DNA from: CAZHAC01 sp964383855
GTDB taxonomy: Bacteria > Chloroflexota > Dormibacteria > Dormibacterales > Dormibacteraceae
Direction: 5' to 3'
DNA length: 64,000 nt
NCBI GenBank assembly: GCA_964383855.1
Contig: CAYLIP010000001.1
Location: forward strand, 23,325 to 87,324
Part shown: positions 35,637-44,604 of the stretch, piece after piece
How positions within the stretch are numbered: the first letter of the stretch is position 1
How the letters are laid out: every line of letters starts with the position of its first letter
Position numbers and translations under genes: made by a program
Notes under the pieces: generated by a model
Told to the model about the DNA's origin: nothing
What the model saw: only the letters and a program-made list of their open reading frames with translations
Database searches by the model: none

Positions 35637-35679
35637 CCAAGAGCCTGACCAAGAGGAGGAGGTGCTTGAGGGCCCCTCC

Positions 35680-35700
35680 GCCGCCGCTTTCAGCGGCGGC
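35680..35700. terminator. Perfect hairpin after the esterase gene
   Basis: A 9-bp stem GCCGCCGCT / AGCGGCGGC with a TTC loop. No U-tract follows. The nearby TGACCAAGAG is duplicated around the stop codon (from 35634). Confidence 0.45.
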
Positions 35701-35761
35701 ACCGCCCCACCAAAAGGGGAGGAGGCTCGCTTAATGGATGGCGAAACCGGGCCGCGAGCGG

Positions 35762-35767
35762 TAATCT
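35762..35767 (+). promoter_or_regulatory. -10 element of the LapA-domain gene
   Basis: TAATCT ends 9 nt before ATG 35777; near-leaderless. Confidence 0.4.
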
Positions 35768-35776
35768 CCGCCCACC

Positions 35777-36283
35777 ATGCTGCTCTTCGGCAGATTGACG
35801 CGATTCCTGATCGCGCTCGTCTTCTTCGTGGCCGGCTACGCGGTCGCCGAGTTCGCCAACGGCAACCGTGAGCTGGTCACCGTCTCGATCACGCCCTACA
35901 GCTTCCGGGCCCCTGCCTACCTGCTGGCGCTGGTACCGCTGGCCGCCGGTCTTGCGCTGGGCTGGCTCTACACGGTGCCCGCCCGCGCGCAAGAGTTCGC
36001 CGGCCACTGGCGCTCGTGGCGGGCCCTGCGGCTGATGGAGAAGGAGAACCGGGACCTCCGGCGGAGCCTGGACACTCTGCTCGAGCCGCCCGATGAGACC
36101 GCGACGGCCGGCGAGCCGGCGGCCGCGGCCCCCTTGCTGGAACCGGCGGCGGAGGCCGTGCCCACCGTCAGCCATGGAGCACAGGCGGCGAGGGCGGTCC
36201 GCAAGCCTCGAGAGGCGGCGTTGACCGGGTCGAAGGGTCGCGCCGCCCGCCGGGGCGCGCCGGCGACGGCCCCGGCGTCGTAG
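35777..36283 (+). CDS. LapA-domain (DUF1049) membrane protein
   Basis: 168-residue protein with two transmembrane segments (about 9-27 and 46-66) flanking NRELVTVSITPYSFRAPAY. A cytoplasmic Arg/Glu-rich coiled stretch (RALRLMEKENRDLRRSLDTL) and an Ala/Pro-rich basic tail follow. In E. coli, LapA/LapB regulate LPS synthesis through LpxC; this cell shows no LPS genes here, so the role is open. Confidence 0.7.
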   Translation: MLLFGRLTRFLIALVFFVAGYAVAEFANGNRELVTVSITPYSFRAPAYLLALVPLAAGLALGWLYTVPARAQEFAGHWRSWRALRLMEKENRDLRRSLDTLLEPPDETATAGEPAAAAPLLEPAAEAVPTVSHGAQAARAVRKPREAALTGSKGRAARRGAPATAPAS

Positions 36284-36302
36284 CCTCCGCTACATCGCCA
36301 GG

Positions 36303-37058
36303 ATGACCGACCGGCGGCGCGCGGGCCGCCTTGTCGTACCCAGCCAGCGCGCGCCCGCGGACCGCGCCTTTCTCGAGCGCCCGCCGAATTTCGACGAGCT
36401 GGCGCTGCACGGCGACCCCTGGCGCGTACTGCGCATCCTTTCCGAGTTCGTGGAGGGGTTCGACGCGCTCTCCGACCTCGGCCCCGCGGTCACCGTCTTC
36501 GGCTCGGCCCGCATCCGCGACGACGATCCCCTGTACGCGATGGGACGGCGGCTTGGGGAAGCCCTGGCCGACCGGGGCTTCGCCGTCATCACCGGCGGCG
36601 GCCCCGGGATCATGGAGGCGGTCAACCGCGGCTGCAAGGAGGGCGGAGGACTCTCCGTCGGCTGCAACATCGAGCTTCCCCACGAGCAGGACCTCAACGA
36701 CTACGTCGACCTGGGCGTGGAGTTCCGCTACTTCTTCGTGCGCAAGACGATGTTCGTCAAGTACGCGCGCGGCTTCGTGATCTTTCCAGGCGGTTTCGGA
36801 ACGCTGGACGAGCTCTTCGAGTCGCTGACCCTGGCCCAGACCGGCAAGATCGAGCACTTCCCGGTCGTCCTCTTCGGCACCGAATACTGGAACGGCCTCC
36901 TGACCTGGCTCCGCGCCAGCGCCCTCGACCGGCAGCTGATCTCAGCCGAGGACATGGACCTGGTCAGCATCACCGACGACCCCGAGGAGGCCGCGGACAT
37001 CGCAACCCGCGCCCGGCCCGAGGTGCCAGCATCGCCGAAGAAGGGCGACGCGCAGTAG
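36303..37058 (+). CDS. LOG-family protein (TIGR00730-type phosphoribohydrolase)
   Basis: 251-residue Rossmann protein of the 'lysine decarboxylase-like' LOG family, which cleaves nucleoside 5'-monophosphates (cytokinin activation in plants, nucleotide pool functions in bacteria). Signatures are VTVFGSARI, VITGGGPGIMEAVNRG (substrate Arg and Glu) and FVIFPGGFGTLDELFE. The N-terminal 50 residues are an extension. It is followed closely by the PLD gene. Confidence 0.9.
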   Translation: MTDRRRAGRLVVPSQRAPADRAFLERPPNFDELALHGDPWRVLRILSEFVEGFDALSDLGPAVTVFGSARIRDDDPLYAMGRRLGEALADRGFAVITGGGPGIMEAVNRGCKEGGGLSVGCNIELPHEQDLNDYVDLGVEFRYFFVRKTMFVKYARGFVIFPGGFGTLDELFESLTLAQTGKIEHFPVVLFGTEYWNGLLTWLRASALDRQLISAEDMDLVSITDDPEEAADIATRARPEVPASPKKGDAQ

Positions 37059-37072
37059 CTCCGCCGGCGGCG

Positions 37073-38128
37073 GTGGCGACCCGGTTCCTGGTCGACGGCG
37101 GGCAGCCGGCGGCCGAGGTGGCGCGGCTGCTGGCCGGCTTTCTCGCCGAGGCCCGGAGAACGATCGACATGGCGGTCTACGACCTGGTGCTGGCCGGCGA
37201 GCCGGAGGCGATCGTCACCGCCGCGCTGGCGGGGGCGATCGGGCGGGGCGTGCAGGTGCGGCTCGCCTACAACCAGGATCATCCGCGCCGTCCCGGGCTG
37301 CCGCCCCCGCCGCAGCAGGAGGTGCTGGGAGCGCCCTCGATCCGCGAACTGCCGGGCCTCCAGCACCGGGCCATCCCGGGCGTCCCCGACCTCATGCACC
37401 ACAAGTACGCGGTCGTCGACGGGGCGCAGGTCTGGAGCGGATCCACGAACTGGACCAACGACTCCTGGACCCGGGAGGAGAACGTCATCGTCACCCTTCG
37501 GAGCGAGCCGCTGGCGGCCGCCTTCGAGGCCGATTTCGAAGAGCTGTGGAACGACCCCGTGGTGGCCGATTCGGGTCGCCGGCCGCCGGTCTGGACGGCG
37601 CTCGCGGACGGGACCGAGGTGCGCGCGTACTTCACCCCCGGCCGGGCCCAGAAGCTGGTCTCCGAGATCTGCCAGCGGATTGCCACCGCCCGCTCGCGCG
37701 TCCGGCTCTGCTCGCCGGTGCTGACCTCCGGGCCCATCCTGGGCACGCTCTGCGACCTCGTCGAGCACGGCCTGCGCGCCGATTTCCGGGGTGTCCTCGA
37801 CCTGACTCAGATGGAGGAGGCGCGAGCCAACTGGCGGCATAACCAGCACGCGGCCTGGAAGCTGGCGGCGGTCGACCGCGTGGTGGCGGCGATCCCCTTC
37901 AGCGCCAAGCGCTCCACGCCCTGGGGCCAGGGCAGCGTCCACGACTTCATGCACGCCAAGTGCGTGGTCTGCGACGACACCGTCTTCGTCGGCAGCTACA
38001 ACCTCTCCCGGAGCGGGGAGACCAACGCCGAGAACGTGCTCGAGATCAAAAGCCCCGCCCTTGCCGATGAGTTCGGCGACTACATAGACCGGCTCGCGAA
38101 CACGTATCCTCCGGCACTGTTCTCATGA
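37073..38128 (+). CDS. Phospholipase D-like protein with two HKD motifs
   Basis: 351-residue PLD-superfamily protein. Two half-sites are visible: LMHHKYAVVDGAQVWSGSTN (about residue 106) and FMHAKCVVCDDTVFVGSYNL (about residue 291), each H-x-K with downstream Ser/Asn. The conserved Asp is visible as VVDG in the first site and CDD in the second. No signal peptide is apparent. It could be a phospholipase, a cardiolipin synthase-like enzyme or a nuclease; the lack of membrane segments argues against cardiolipin synthase. GTG 37073 start; ATGA overlap with the permease. Confidence 0.82.
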   Translation: MATRFLVDGGQPAAEVARLLAGFLAEARRTIDMAVYDLVLAGEPEAIVTAALAGAIGRGVQVRLAYNQDHPRRPGLPPPPQQEVLGAPSIRELPGLQHRAIPGVPDLMHHKYAVVDGAQVWSGSTNWTNDSWTREENVIVTLRSEPLAAAFEADFEELWNDPVVADSGRRPPVWTALADGTEVRAYFTPGRAQKLVSEICQRIATARSRVRLCSPVLTSGPILGTLCDLVEHGLRADFRGVLDLTQMEEARANWRHNQHAAWKLAAVDRVVAAIPFSAKRSTPWGQGSVHDFMHAKCVVCDDTVFVGSYNLSRSGETNAENVLEIKSPALADEFGDYIDRLANTYPPALFS

Positions 38129-39975
38129 GCGAAGGCGGGAATCCTCTCCGGCGCGGGCGCCTCCCCGGCGACGTCCGCGTGGTCGTCCAGGGCCGCACCA
38201 AGCTTCCCCGAACGCTGGGCGCGGGCGCGCTCTTCGCGGCCTGCTACGGCAACGTCGGCTCCTCGATCTACTACGGGCTCGGGGTCACCGCGGCCTTTGC
38301 GCTGGGCCTGACGCCGCTGGCGCTGATCCTGGCCGGAGGCATCTTCGTGACCACGGCCCTCAACTACGCCGAGGGCACCGCCGCCATGCCCCACGCCGGC
38401 GGCTCCTCGAGCTTCGCGCGCCGCGCCTTCAACGAGCCGATCGGCTTCATCGTGGGCTGGATCCAGCTCCTCAACTACACGGCGACGGTCGCCATCTCCT
38501 CCTACACCGCGATCTCCTACCTGGGCGCCCTGGGCAAGTTCGGCAGCCTCGCCAGGCCCCTGCTCCTGATGCACGACCACCAGACCTGGCACGTGGGCGC
38601 GGCCGTGGTCCTGACCGGCCTGCTGATCATCGTCAACGTGATCGGCATCCAGGAGTCGAGCTTCATGAACCTGGTGCTCGCGCTCCTCGACCTCTTCACG
38701 CAGCTGGTTCTCGTGATCCTGGGCATCTTCCTGCTGCTCAACTTCAGCACCGTGATCCACAACATCAGGTGGGGCGTCGCGCCCACCTGGGGCAACTTCC
38801 TCTCCTCGATCTCGATCGCGATGGTGACCTACACCGGCATCGAAACCATCTCCAACATGTCGGAGGAAGCGAAGAACCCGGGGCGGGCCGTGCCGCGCGC
38901 GACCTACGCCGTGATCGTGGCCGTGCTCTTCGTGTCCGCCTTCCTGCCGACCGTCGGCATGAGCGTCTTCCCGGTCTACCAGGACCACGGGCAGTACACG
39001 ACCGACCTGGCGACCAAGTGGGTCAACGACCCGGTGGCAGGGGTCGTGGCCCAGTTCCACCCGGCCTGGCTGGCCACCCTGGCCGGCGTCTGGGTCGCCA
39101 TCCTGGCCTTCACGATCCTGGTCATCGCCACCAACGCGGGCCTGATCGGCATCTCGCGCCTCAGCTACTCGCTGGCCACCAACGATCTCTTTCCCAAGGC
39201 CTTCGCGCGGCTCCATCCCAAGTACCGCACGCCATACATCTCGATCATCGTCTTCGGGGTCGCCGGCGCCGTCCTGGTGCTGCCCGGCCAGATCGACCTC
39301 ATGGGCGCCGTCTACTCGCTGGCCGCGACCTTCGCCTTCTGCATGGCCCACCTGGCCGTGATGCGCCTGCGCTACGTGGAGCCGGATCTCTACCGGCCGT
39401 ACCGCATGCCCCTCAACATCCGGTTCGGCCGCGCCAGCATCCCTGTGCTTTCGGTCGTGGGCGCGCTGGCCATCGGGACCGTGTTCACACAGCTGGTCTT
39501 CGAGAACGTGAGCAGCTCGAGCTTCATCTACGTCGGCTGGCTGGCGCTCGGCGTGGCCGCTTTCGTGGCCTACCGGCGGCACCGGGCCGAGCCGCTCTGG
39601 GAGCCGCTGGAGGTGCCGCCACCCCCCGACCGCGAGATCGTGCACCACCGCCAGGCGCCGCCCGCCGGGGCCCGCGTGCGCCTGGGCCGGCGAGGCCGCA
39701 TCGAGGAGGTGCTGCCCGCCGACGTGGCCGACGAGCAGCGCGCGGTCCAGCGGCGCCGGACCCGGTTCCTCGGCCTCCATCTCCTGATCCAGAGGCACGG
39801 ACGGCTGCGGGTCATGCTCGGACTGCTCCTCTGCCTGGCGGTCAGCGTCCTGGCGGTCGCTCTCGACCTGTCGCCCTACGATCCCTTCGGGCCCAAGCTC
39901 GGCTGGTCACCAGGCATCCTCGGGGTGACATTCGCGGCGGCCTGGCTCCTGCTCCGGTCGCGCAGCGAGACGTGA
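38125..39975 (+). CDS. APC-superfamily amino-acid permease
   Basis: 616-residue transporter with about twelve hydrophobic segments and the APC signatures GNVGSSIYYGLGVTAAFALG (TM1) and TYTGIETISNMSEEAKNPGR (TM6). A long C-terminal cytoplasmic part (about residues 490-560, charged) precedes two further membrane segments, longer than typical permeases. Substrate is unknown. It is translationally coupled to the PLD gene. Confidence 0.88.
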   Translation: MSEGGNPLRRGRLPGDVRVVVQGRTKLPRTLGAGALFAACYGNVGSSIYYGLGVTAAFALGLTPLALILAGGIFVTTALNYAEGTAAMPHAGGSSSFARRAFNEPIGFIVGWIQLLNYTATVAISSYTAISYLGALGKFGSLARPLLLMHDHQTWHVGAAVVLTGLLIIVNVIGIQESSFMNLVLALLDLFTQLVLVILGIFLLLNFSTVIHNIRWGVAPTWGNFLSSISIAMVTYTGIETISNMSEEAKNPGRAVPRATYAVIVAVLFVSAFLPTVGMSVFPVYQDHGQYTTDLATKWVNDPVAGVVAQFHPAWLATLAGVWVAILAFTILVIATNAGLIGISRLSYSLATNDLFPKAFARLHPKYRTPYISIIVFGVAGAVLVLPGQIDLMGAVYSLAATFAFCMAHLAVMRLRYVEPDLYRPYRMPLNIRFGRASIPVLSVVGALAIGTVFTQLVFENVSSSSFIYVGWLALGVAAFVAYRRHRAEPLWEPLEVPPPPDREIVHHRQAPPAGARVRLGRRGRIEEVLPADVADEQRAVQRRRTRFLGLHLLIQRHGRLRVMLGLLLCLAVSVLAVALDLSPYDPFGPKLGWSPGILGVTFAAAWLLLRSRSET

Positions 39976-40027
39976 TACACCCGTAAGCCTGAGAACGCTT
40001 AGGGCGGCCCTCTGGGCGACCGTCGGG

Positions 40028-41398
40028 ATGGTGGCCGCGGCCGCCGTCTTCCTCTTTGCCTTTGCCCCGGCCGGGCATGGCGCGGGCACCGGCACCGTGC
40101 TTTTTCTGAGCAGCTCGAGCGCGGGGGCCCGCGTCGAGCCGGCGCTGGCGGTGCGGCTGACCGGGATGAGCAGGGACGCGGGCCGGATCTCGGGGGCCGT
40201 TCCGGCGGCGCCGGCCTACGCGCAGGTGGCGCGGGCGGCCGTGCCCGCCGGCCGCTACGGCGGGGTCGTGGCGGGCGGCTCGGTGATCCCGGCCAACATC
40301 GAGGTGCGCGCCGGCCAGGTGACGCCCGTACTGCTCGCGGTGGATGGTGGCGGCCTGGTCCCCGGCGGCGTCTACGCCGGGAACGACGAGTTCAACCTCG
40401 GGCTCAGTGAGCTCGGCGGCAAGCTGGTTCCGCTGCCCGACTTCAACCTTGTCGACCAGGCCGGCGCCCCCCTCGACCGAGCTTCTCTGCTGGGCCGGCC
40501 GGTCGTGATCGCGGCCTTTCACACCACCTGCCATGAGACCTGCCCGCTCTACACGGGCGCGCTCCTCCAGCTGCGGCAGAGGGTGGGGGACTCGGTCCGC
40601 ATCGTCGAGGTCACGACCGATCCCGCCACCGACCAGCCGGCCGTCCTCGCCGACTACGCGCGCCGGGTGGGCGCCGGCTGGACGTTCGGCACGGGCACGC
40701 CATCCCAGGTCGCGGCCTTCTGGGCGCCCTTCGGCGTCACCCTCTCGTCGGCCGACCTCCACCAGTCGGTGATGATCCTGGCCGACGCCCACGGCTTCCA
40801 GCGAATCGCCTACGGCGGCGCACCCGACGTCCAGAACCAGCTGGCGCCGACCCTCGTCGAGCAGCTGAGCCCGGCCGGCTTCCAGCAGATGGCCTCGCAC
40901 GGAAGCGGATGGAGCGCCCAGTCGGTGGCGGACGCCCTGCGGGCGGTGGAGAGCGCCTCGGCCGCCAGGGCGACCAGCACCGGCGGCGGCCGCGCGCCCG
41001 TGTTCACGGCGCCGGGGATGGATGGCCGCCGCCTTCTGATGGACTCCTACCAGGGTCGCCCCCTGGTCGTGAACTTCTTCGCCGCCTGGTGCCACCCGTG
41101 CCAGGACGAGCTGCCGCTGCTGGAGCAGGCGGCGGAGCGGGAGCCGGGCGTCCAGTTCGTCCTCTTCGACTACAAGGACGACCCGGGCACCGCGCGCCAC
41201 CTGCTCGACCGGCTCGGTATCCGGACCCCGGCCGTCGGCCTCGACCAGGACGGCCAGTACGCCCAGCGGTATGGCGTCTTCGGCCTCCCGACCACGGTTT
41301 TCATCCGCCGCGACGGGACGATCGAGTCGACCGTGCGCGCCCAGCTCGACGATCGAACCCTGGCCGGCCACCTCTCGGCGATCGCGGCCGGCACCTGA
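40028..41398 (+). CDS. SCO1/SenC-TlpA double thioredoxin-fold protein
   Basis: Exported or membrane-anchored protein with two thioredoxin modules. The first (about residues 136-300) is SCO1-like, with copper/thiol motif TTCHETCP (Cys168 and Cys172) and a downstream His in SADLHQSVMIL. The second (about 318-450) is TlpA-like, with FFAAWCHPCQDELPLL (Cys355, Cys358) and a cis-Pro in FGLPTTVF. Next to ctaB, it is probably a copper or disulfide factor for cytochrome oxidase. ATG 40028 gives a signal segment without positive charges; CTG 39989 would add an Arg-containing n-region (LRTLRAALWATVG) and may be the real start (469 residues). Confidence 0.82.
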   Translation: MVAAAAVFLFAFAPAGHGAGTGTVLFLSSSSAGARVEPALAVRLTGMSRDAGRISGAVPAAPAYAQVARAAVPAGRYGGVVAGGSVIPANIEVRAGQVTPVLLAVDGGGLVPGGVYAGNDEFNLGLSELGGKLVPLPDFNLVDQAGAPLDRASLLGRPVVIAAFHTTCHETCPLYTGALLQLRQRVGDSVRIVEVTTDPATDQPAVLADYARRVGAGWTFGTGTPSQVAAFWAPFGVTLSSADLHQSVMILADAHGFQRIAYGGAPDVQNQLAPTLVEQLSPAGFQQMASHGSGWSAQSVADALRAVESASAARATSTGGGRAPVFTAPGMDGRRLLMDSYQGRPLVVNFFAAWCHPCQDELPLLEQAAEREPGVQFVLFDYKDDPGTARHLLDRLGIRTPAVGLDQDGQYAQRYGVFGLPTTVFIRRDGTIESTVRAQLDDRTLAGHLSAIAAGT

Positions 41399-41422
41399 TC
41401 GAGGGCAACTGATGGAGGGGGG

Positions 41423-41428
41423 TAGACT
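41423..41428 (+). promoter_or_regulatory. -10 element of ctaB, probable leaderless
   Basis: TAGACT ends 7 nt before ATG 41436, which decides that start over the upstream in-frame ATG 41412. Confidence 0.5.
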
Positions 41429-41435
41429 GCTGAGG

Positions 41436-42326
41436 ATGCTTTCCGCGGCGGCGCAGCCACGGCCCCGCGCCCTGAGCGCGACGCTGCGCGACTACCTGAG
41501 CCTGCTCAAGCTGCGGATCGTCCTGCTGCTGGTGGCCACCGCGGTTGGCGCCATGCTGCCCGCCGCCCACGGCTGGCCCCGTCCCCTCGAGGTGCTGGCC
41601 GTCATCCTGGGCGGGACCTTCGCGGCCGGTGGCGCCCATGCCATCAACTGCTGGTTCGACCGCGACATCGACGCCGAGATGAGCCGCACCCGGCGGCGCC
41701 CGATTCCCGATGGACGGATCCCTGGCTGGCACGCGCTGCTCCTCGGCATCTCTCTGAACGTGGTGGCCTTCGCCGTGCTCGCCCTGCTCGCCAACCTGCT
41801 GGCGGCCGCGCTGGCCCTGCTCGGGACCGTGATCTACGTGCTGGTCTACACGGTCTGGCTCAAGCGCTCGACGCCCCAGAACATCGTGATCGGCGGCTCG
41901 GCCGGGGCGCTCCCGCCCCTGGTCGGCTGGACGGCAGTCACCGGCCACATCGACCTGACCGCGGTCTCGCTCTTCCTCGTGATCTTCTTCTGGACGCCGC
42001 CTCACTTCTGGGCGCTGGCCCAGCTGATCCGGCGCGACTACGAGGCGGCCCGCGTGCCCATGCTGCCCGCCATCGCGGGTGGGGAGGGGCAGGCCAAGCG
42101 CCAGAGCCTGATCTACGCACTGCTGACAGTGGCCGCCAGCACGGTGCCGTTCTTCACTCACGCCGAGAGCGGGATCTACCTTGCCGGAGCGATCGTGCTC
42201 GGCACGGGACTGGTCGCCATGTGCGCTCTCGACCTCTCGGGGCACGCCTGGACGCGGCGGCTGTGGGGCTACTCGATGCTTTATTTGGCCGGGCTTTTCG
42301 TCCTCCTGGGCGTCGGCAGCTTCTAG
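41436..42326 (+). CDS. ctaB: CtaB, protoheme IX farnesyltransferase (heme O synthase)
   Basis: Membrane UbiA-family prenyltransferase making heme O for terminal oxidases. The 296-residue protein has about eight or nine hydrophobic segments. The prenyl-diphosphate sites are NCWFDRDIDAEMSRTRRRPI (DxxxD) and YTVWLKRSTPQNIVIGG, followed by PPLVGW and FWTPPHFWALAQ. Together with the upstream SCO1-TlpA protein this suggests an oxidase-assembly operon; the oxidase subunits are not in the window. Confidence 0.95.
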   Translation: MLSAAAQPRPRALSATLRDYLSLLKLRIVLLLVATAVGAMLPAAHGWPRPLEVLAVILGGTFAAGGAHAINCWFDRDIDAEMSRTRRRPIPDGRIPGWHALLLGISLNVVAFAVLALLANLLAAALALLGTVIYVLVYTVWLKRSTPQNIVIGGSAGALPPLVGWTAVTGHIDLTAVSLFLVIFFWTPPHFWALAQLIRRDYEAARVPMLPAIAGGEGQAKRQSLIYALLTVAASTVPFFTHAESGIYLAGAIVLGTGLVAMCALDLSGHAWTRRLWGYSMLYLAGLFVLLGVGSF

Positions 42327-42369
42327 GACATCTCGCCCGCCGAGCCGAGCGGGGGGCTCGTCAGGCCCG

Positions 42370-42942
42370 TCAATCGGGAACCTCGTGGCACTGGCGGCAG
42401 CGGGCCTCGTAGGCCTCCGAGGCGCCGACCAGGATCTGAGGGCTGTTGCGCGGGGCGGGGAGGCCGTCGATCAGCCGCTGCGTCATGCTGCCTTCCAGCG
42501 AGCGGCATTTCATGCACACCGCCTTCAGCTTCATGACCTCGTCGGCCGCCGCCAGCAGGGCCGGCAGGGGACCGAAGGGCTCGCCGCGGAAGTCGCGATC
42601 GAGCCCGGCCGCGATCACGGTCACCCCCCGGTCGAGAAGGCGGTTGGCGAGCGTGGCCAGGCCCTCGTCGAAGAACTGGGCCTCGTCGATGCCGGCCACG
42701 TCGACGTCGGTGGCCAGCAGCTCGATCTCGGCCGAGTTGGAGACCGGCTCCGCCTCCATGGTGGCGCCGCCGTGGGTCGAGATCGCCTCCACGCCCTCGT
42801 AGCGGTCGTCGAGCGAATGCTTGAAGAGGGCGACCCGGCGGCCGGCGATCCGGTGGACGGTGGCCAGCCGCAGAAGCTCGCCGCTCTTGTTGCTGAACAT
42901 CGGCCCCGAGATCACGATCAGCGAGCCCTTGCGCTGCGACAC
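42370..42942 (-). CDS. tdk: Tdk, thymidine kinase
   Basis: Type II thymidine kinase for salvage. The 190-residue protein has a P-loop VISGPMFSNKSGELLR (usually GPMFSGKT), the Walker B-type GIDEAQFFDEG with catalytic Glu, and the structural zinc site CMKC and CRQCHE. The GTG start at 42942 is set by a -10 box shared with the divergent sseA gene. It converges with ctaB. Confidence 0.95.
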   Translation of the reverse strand: MSQRKGSLIVISGPMFSNKSGELLRLATVHRIAGRRVALFKHSLDDRYEGVEAISTHGGATMEAEPVSNSAEIELLATDVDVAGIDEAQFFDEGLATLANRLLDRGVTVIAAGLDRDFRGEPFGPLPALLAAADEVMKLKAVCMKCRSLEGSMTQRLIDGLPAPRNSPQILVGASEAYEARCRQCHEVPD

Positions 42943-42949
42943 CGGCAGT

Positions 42950-42956
42950 TAGCCTA
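42950..42956. promoter_or_regulatory. Shared -10 box of divergent tdk and sseA
   Basis: The heptamer TAGCCTA contains TAGCCT on the plus strand (42950-42955, 8 nt before ATG 42964 of sseA) and TAGGCT on the minus strand (42951-42956, 8 nt before GTG 42942 of tdk). The two start codons are only 21 bp apart and both mRNAs would be near-leaderless; the promoters must exclude each other. Confidence 0.6.
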
Positions 42957-42963
42957 GCTGTAG

Positions 42964-43800
42964 ATGGCAGAAGCATCCGACCAGCCCCTGGTCAGCGCCG
43001 CCTGGCTTCGCGATCACCTCCAGGACCCCGAGCTGCGGGTCGTCGACTTCCGCTGGTACCTCGACGGCCGCTCGGGCCGCCAGGCCCACCTGGCCGGACA
43101 CATCCCGGGCGCGGTCTTCGTCGACCTCGAGGCCATGACTCCGGCCGGCGGCCCCGGCCGGCACCCCATCCCGAGCCCCGAGGCGTTCCAGGCCGCGATG
43201 CGGGCCGCGGGCGTTTCCGGCTCGACGCTGGTGGTCGTTTATGACGACGCCTCGGGGTCGATCGCGGCGCGCCTCTGGTGGCTGCTTCGCCGTTACGGCC
43301 ACGCCGCCGTCCGGGTGCTGGATGGGGGCCTCGCCGCCTGGGCCGGCCCCCTGGAAGGCGGTGAGGTGGCGGTGGAGCCCGGGGACTTCACCGCCCGCCC
43401 GGCCCCGGCCGGCGACACCCTCGATCGGGCTGCGGTCCGCGAGCGCCAGGCCGGCGCCGTCCTCCTCGACGCCCGCGCCCCCGAGCGCTACCGGGGAGAG
43501 GTAGAGCCGGTCGACGCGCGCGCCGGCCACATCCCGGGCGCGGTGAGCGCGCCGTGGACGGGCAACCTGGACGCCGACGGCACCTTTCTCGACCCGGCGC
43601 TGCTGCGCCGGCGCTACCGGGAGCTGGGCGTCGCCCGGGGCGAGCAGGTGATCATCTACTGCGGCTCCGGCGTCAACGCCTGCCACGACCTGCTCGCCCT
43701 CGAGCTGGCGGGGCTCCCGGGAGCGCGCCTCTATGAAGGGTCCTGGAGCGACTGGGCCCGGCAGCCCGACCTGCCCGCCGCCACCGGTCCGGAGCCGTAG
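42964..43800 (+). CDS. sseA: SseA, 3-mercaptopyruvate/thiosulfate sulfurtransferase
   Basis: Two tandem rhodanese domains, 278 residues. The N-terminal domain has RVVDFRWYLDGRSGRQAHLA and HIPGAVFVDLE. The C-terminal domain carries the active-site loop IIYCGSGVNACHDLLAL. The CGSGV loop is the mercaptopyruvate type rather than the CRxGxR thiosulfate type. It may act in cyanide or sulfide handling or sulfur transfer. Confidence 0.92.
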   Translation: MAEASDQPLVSAAWLRDHLQDPELRVVDFRWYLDGRSGRQAHLAGHIPGAVFVDLEAMTPAGGPGRHPIPSPEAFQAAMRAAGVSGSTLVVVYDDASGSIAARLWWLLRRYGHAAVRVLDGGLAAWAGPLEGGEVAVEPGDFTARPAPAGDTLDRAAVRERQAGAVLLDARAPERYRGEVEPVDARAGHIPGAVSAPWTGNLDADGTFLDPALLRRRYRELGVARGEQVIIYCGSGVNACHDLLALELAGLPGARLYEGSWSDWARQPDLPAATGPEP

Positions 43801-43806
43801 CCCGGT

Positions 43807-43812
43807 TAACGT
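43807..43812 (+). promoter_or_regulatory. -10 element of fabI, probable leaderless
   Basis: TAACGT ends 6 nt before GTG 43819, immediately after the sseA stop. Confidence 0.45.
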
Positions 43813-43818
43813 ATATCC

Positions 43819-44604
43819 GTGCTGCTCGAAGGTAAGCGGATCGTCGTCACCGGCATCCTGAACCGGGCGTCAATCGCCTATGCCATCGCCGAGGAATGCC
43901 AGAAGGCCGGAGCCGAAATCGTGACAACCAGCTTCGGCCGGGTTCGCTCGATCACCGAGATGACGGTGAAGCGCCTGAAACCGGTGCCCGACATACTCGA
44001 GCTGGACGTCACCAAGCCGGATGACATCACCGCTCTGCGCGACCAGTTGAAGGAGCGGTGGGGACGCGTCGACGGCCTCGTCCATTCGCTGGCCTTCGCG
44101 CCTGAGGACGCCTTCGGAGGCAACTTCCTGAACACGCCCTGGGCGAGCGCGGCGGCGGCGCTCCAGATCAGCGCCTTCTCATTGAAGGAAGTGGCGGCGG
44201 GCCTGCTGCCGCTCATGCAGGAGCACGGCGCGTCGGTGGTCACGCTCGACTTCGACAACTCGTCCCAGGCCTGGCCATCCTATGACTGGATGGGCGTCTC
44301 CAAGGCCGCCCTCCAATCCGTCATGCGCTACCTGGCGCGCGATCTTGGGCCCTACAACGTCCGGGTCAATGCGATCGCGGCCGGCCCCATCCGCACAATC
44401 GCCGCGCGAGGCGTGCCCGGCTTCGACAAAGTCATCGACGCGTGGTCTGCGCAGGCGCCGCTGAGCTGGGACGCCAAGGATCCCTATCCGGTGGCGAGGA
44501 CCGCGGTCGCGCTGCTCAGCGATCTGATGCCCAAGGTGACCGGCGAGACGATCCACGTCGACGGCGGCTATCACGCGATGGGCGCGCGACTGCCGGCGGA
44601 GTAG
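43819..44604 (+). CDS. fabI: FabI/InhA-type enoyl-ACP reductase (NADH)
   Basis: Last reduction step of fatty-acid elongation. The 261-residue SDR has an InhA-like cofactor motif VVTGILNRASIAYAIAEE, GLVHSLAFAPEDAFGG, the catalytic Tyr/Lys in YDWMGVSKAALQS (Y-x6-K spacing typical of enoyl reductases) and the C-terminal VTGETIHVDGGYHAMG. It is the sort of target inhibited by triclosan or isoniazid adducts in homologues. It stands alone, not in a fab cluster. Confidence 0.92.
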   Translation: MLLEGKRIVVTGILNRASIAYAIAEECQKAGAEIVTTSFGRVRSITEMTVKRLKPVPDILELDVTKPDDITALRDQLKERWGRVDGLVHSLAFAPEDAFGGNFLNTPWASAAAALQISAFSLKEVAAGLLPLMQEHGASVVTLDFDNSSQAWPSYDWMGVSKAALQSVMRYLARDLGPYNVRVNAIAAGPIRTIAARGVPGFDKVIDAWSAQAPLSWDAKDPYPVARTAVALLSDLMPKVTGETIHVDGGYHAMGARLPAE

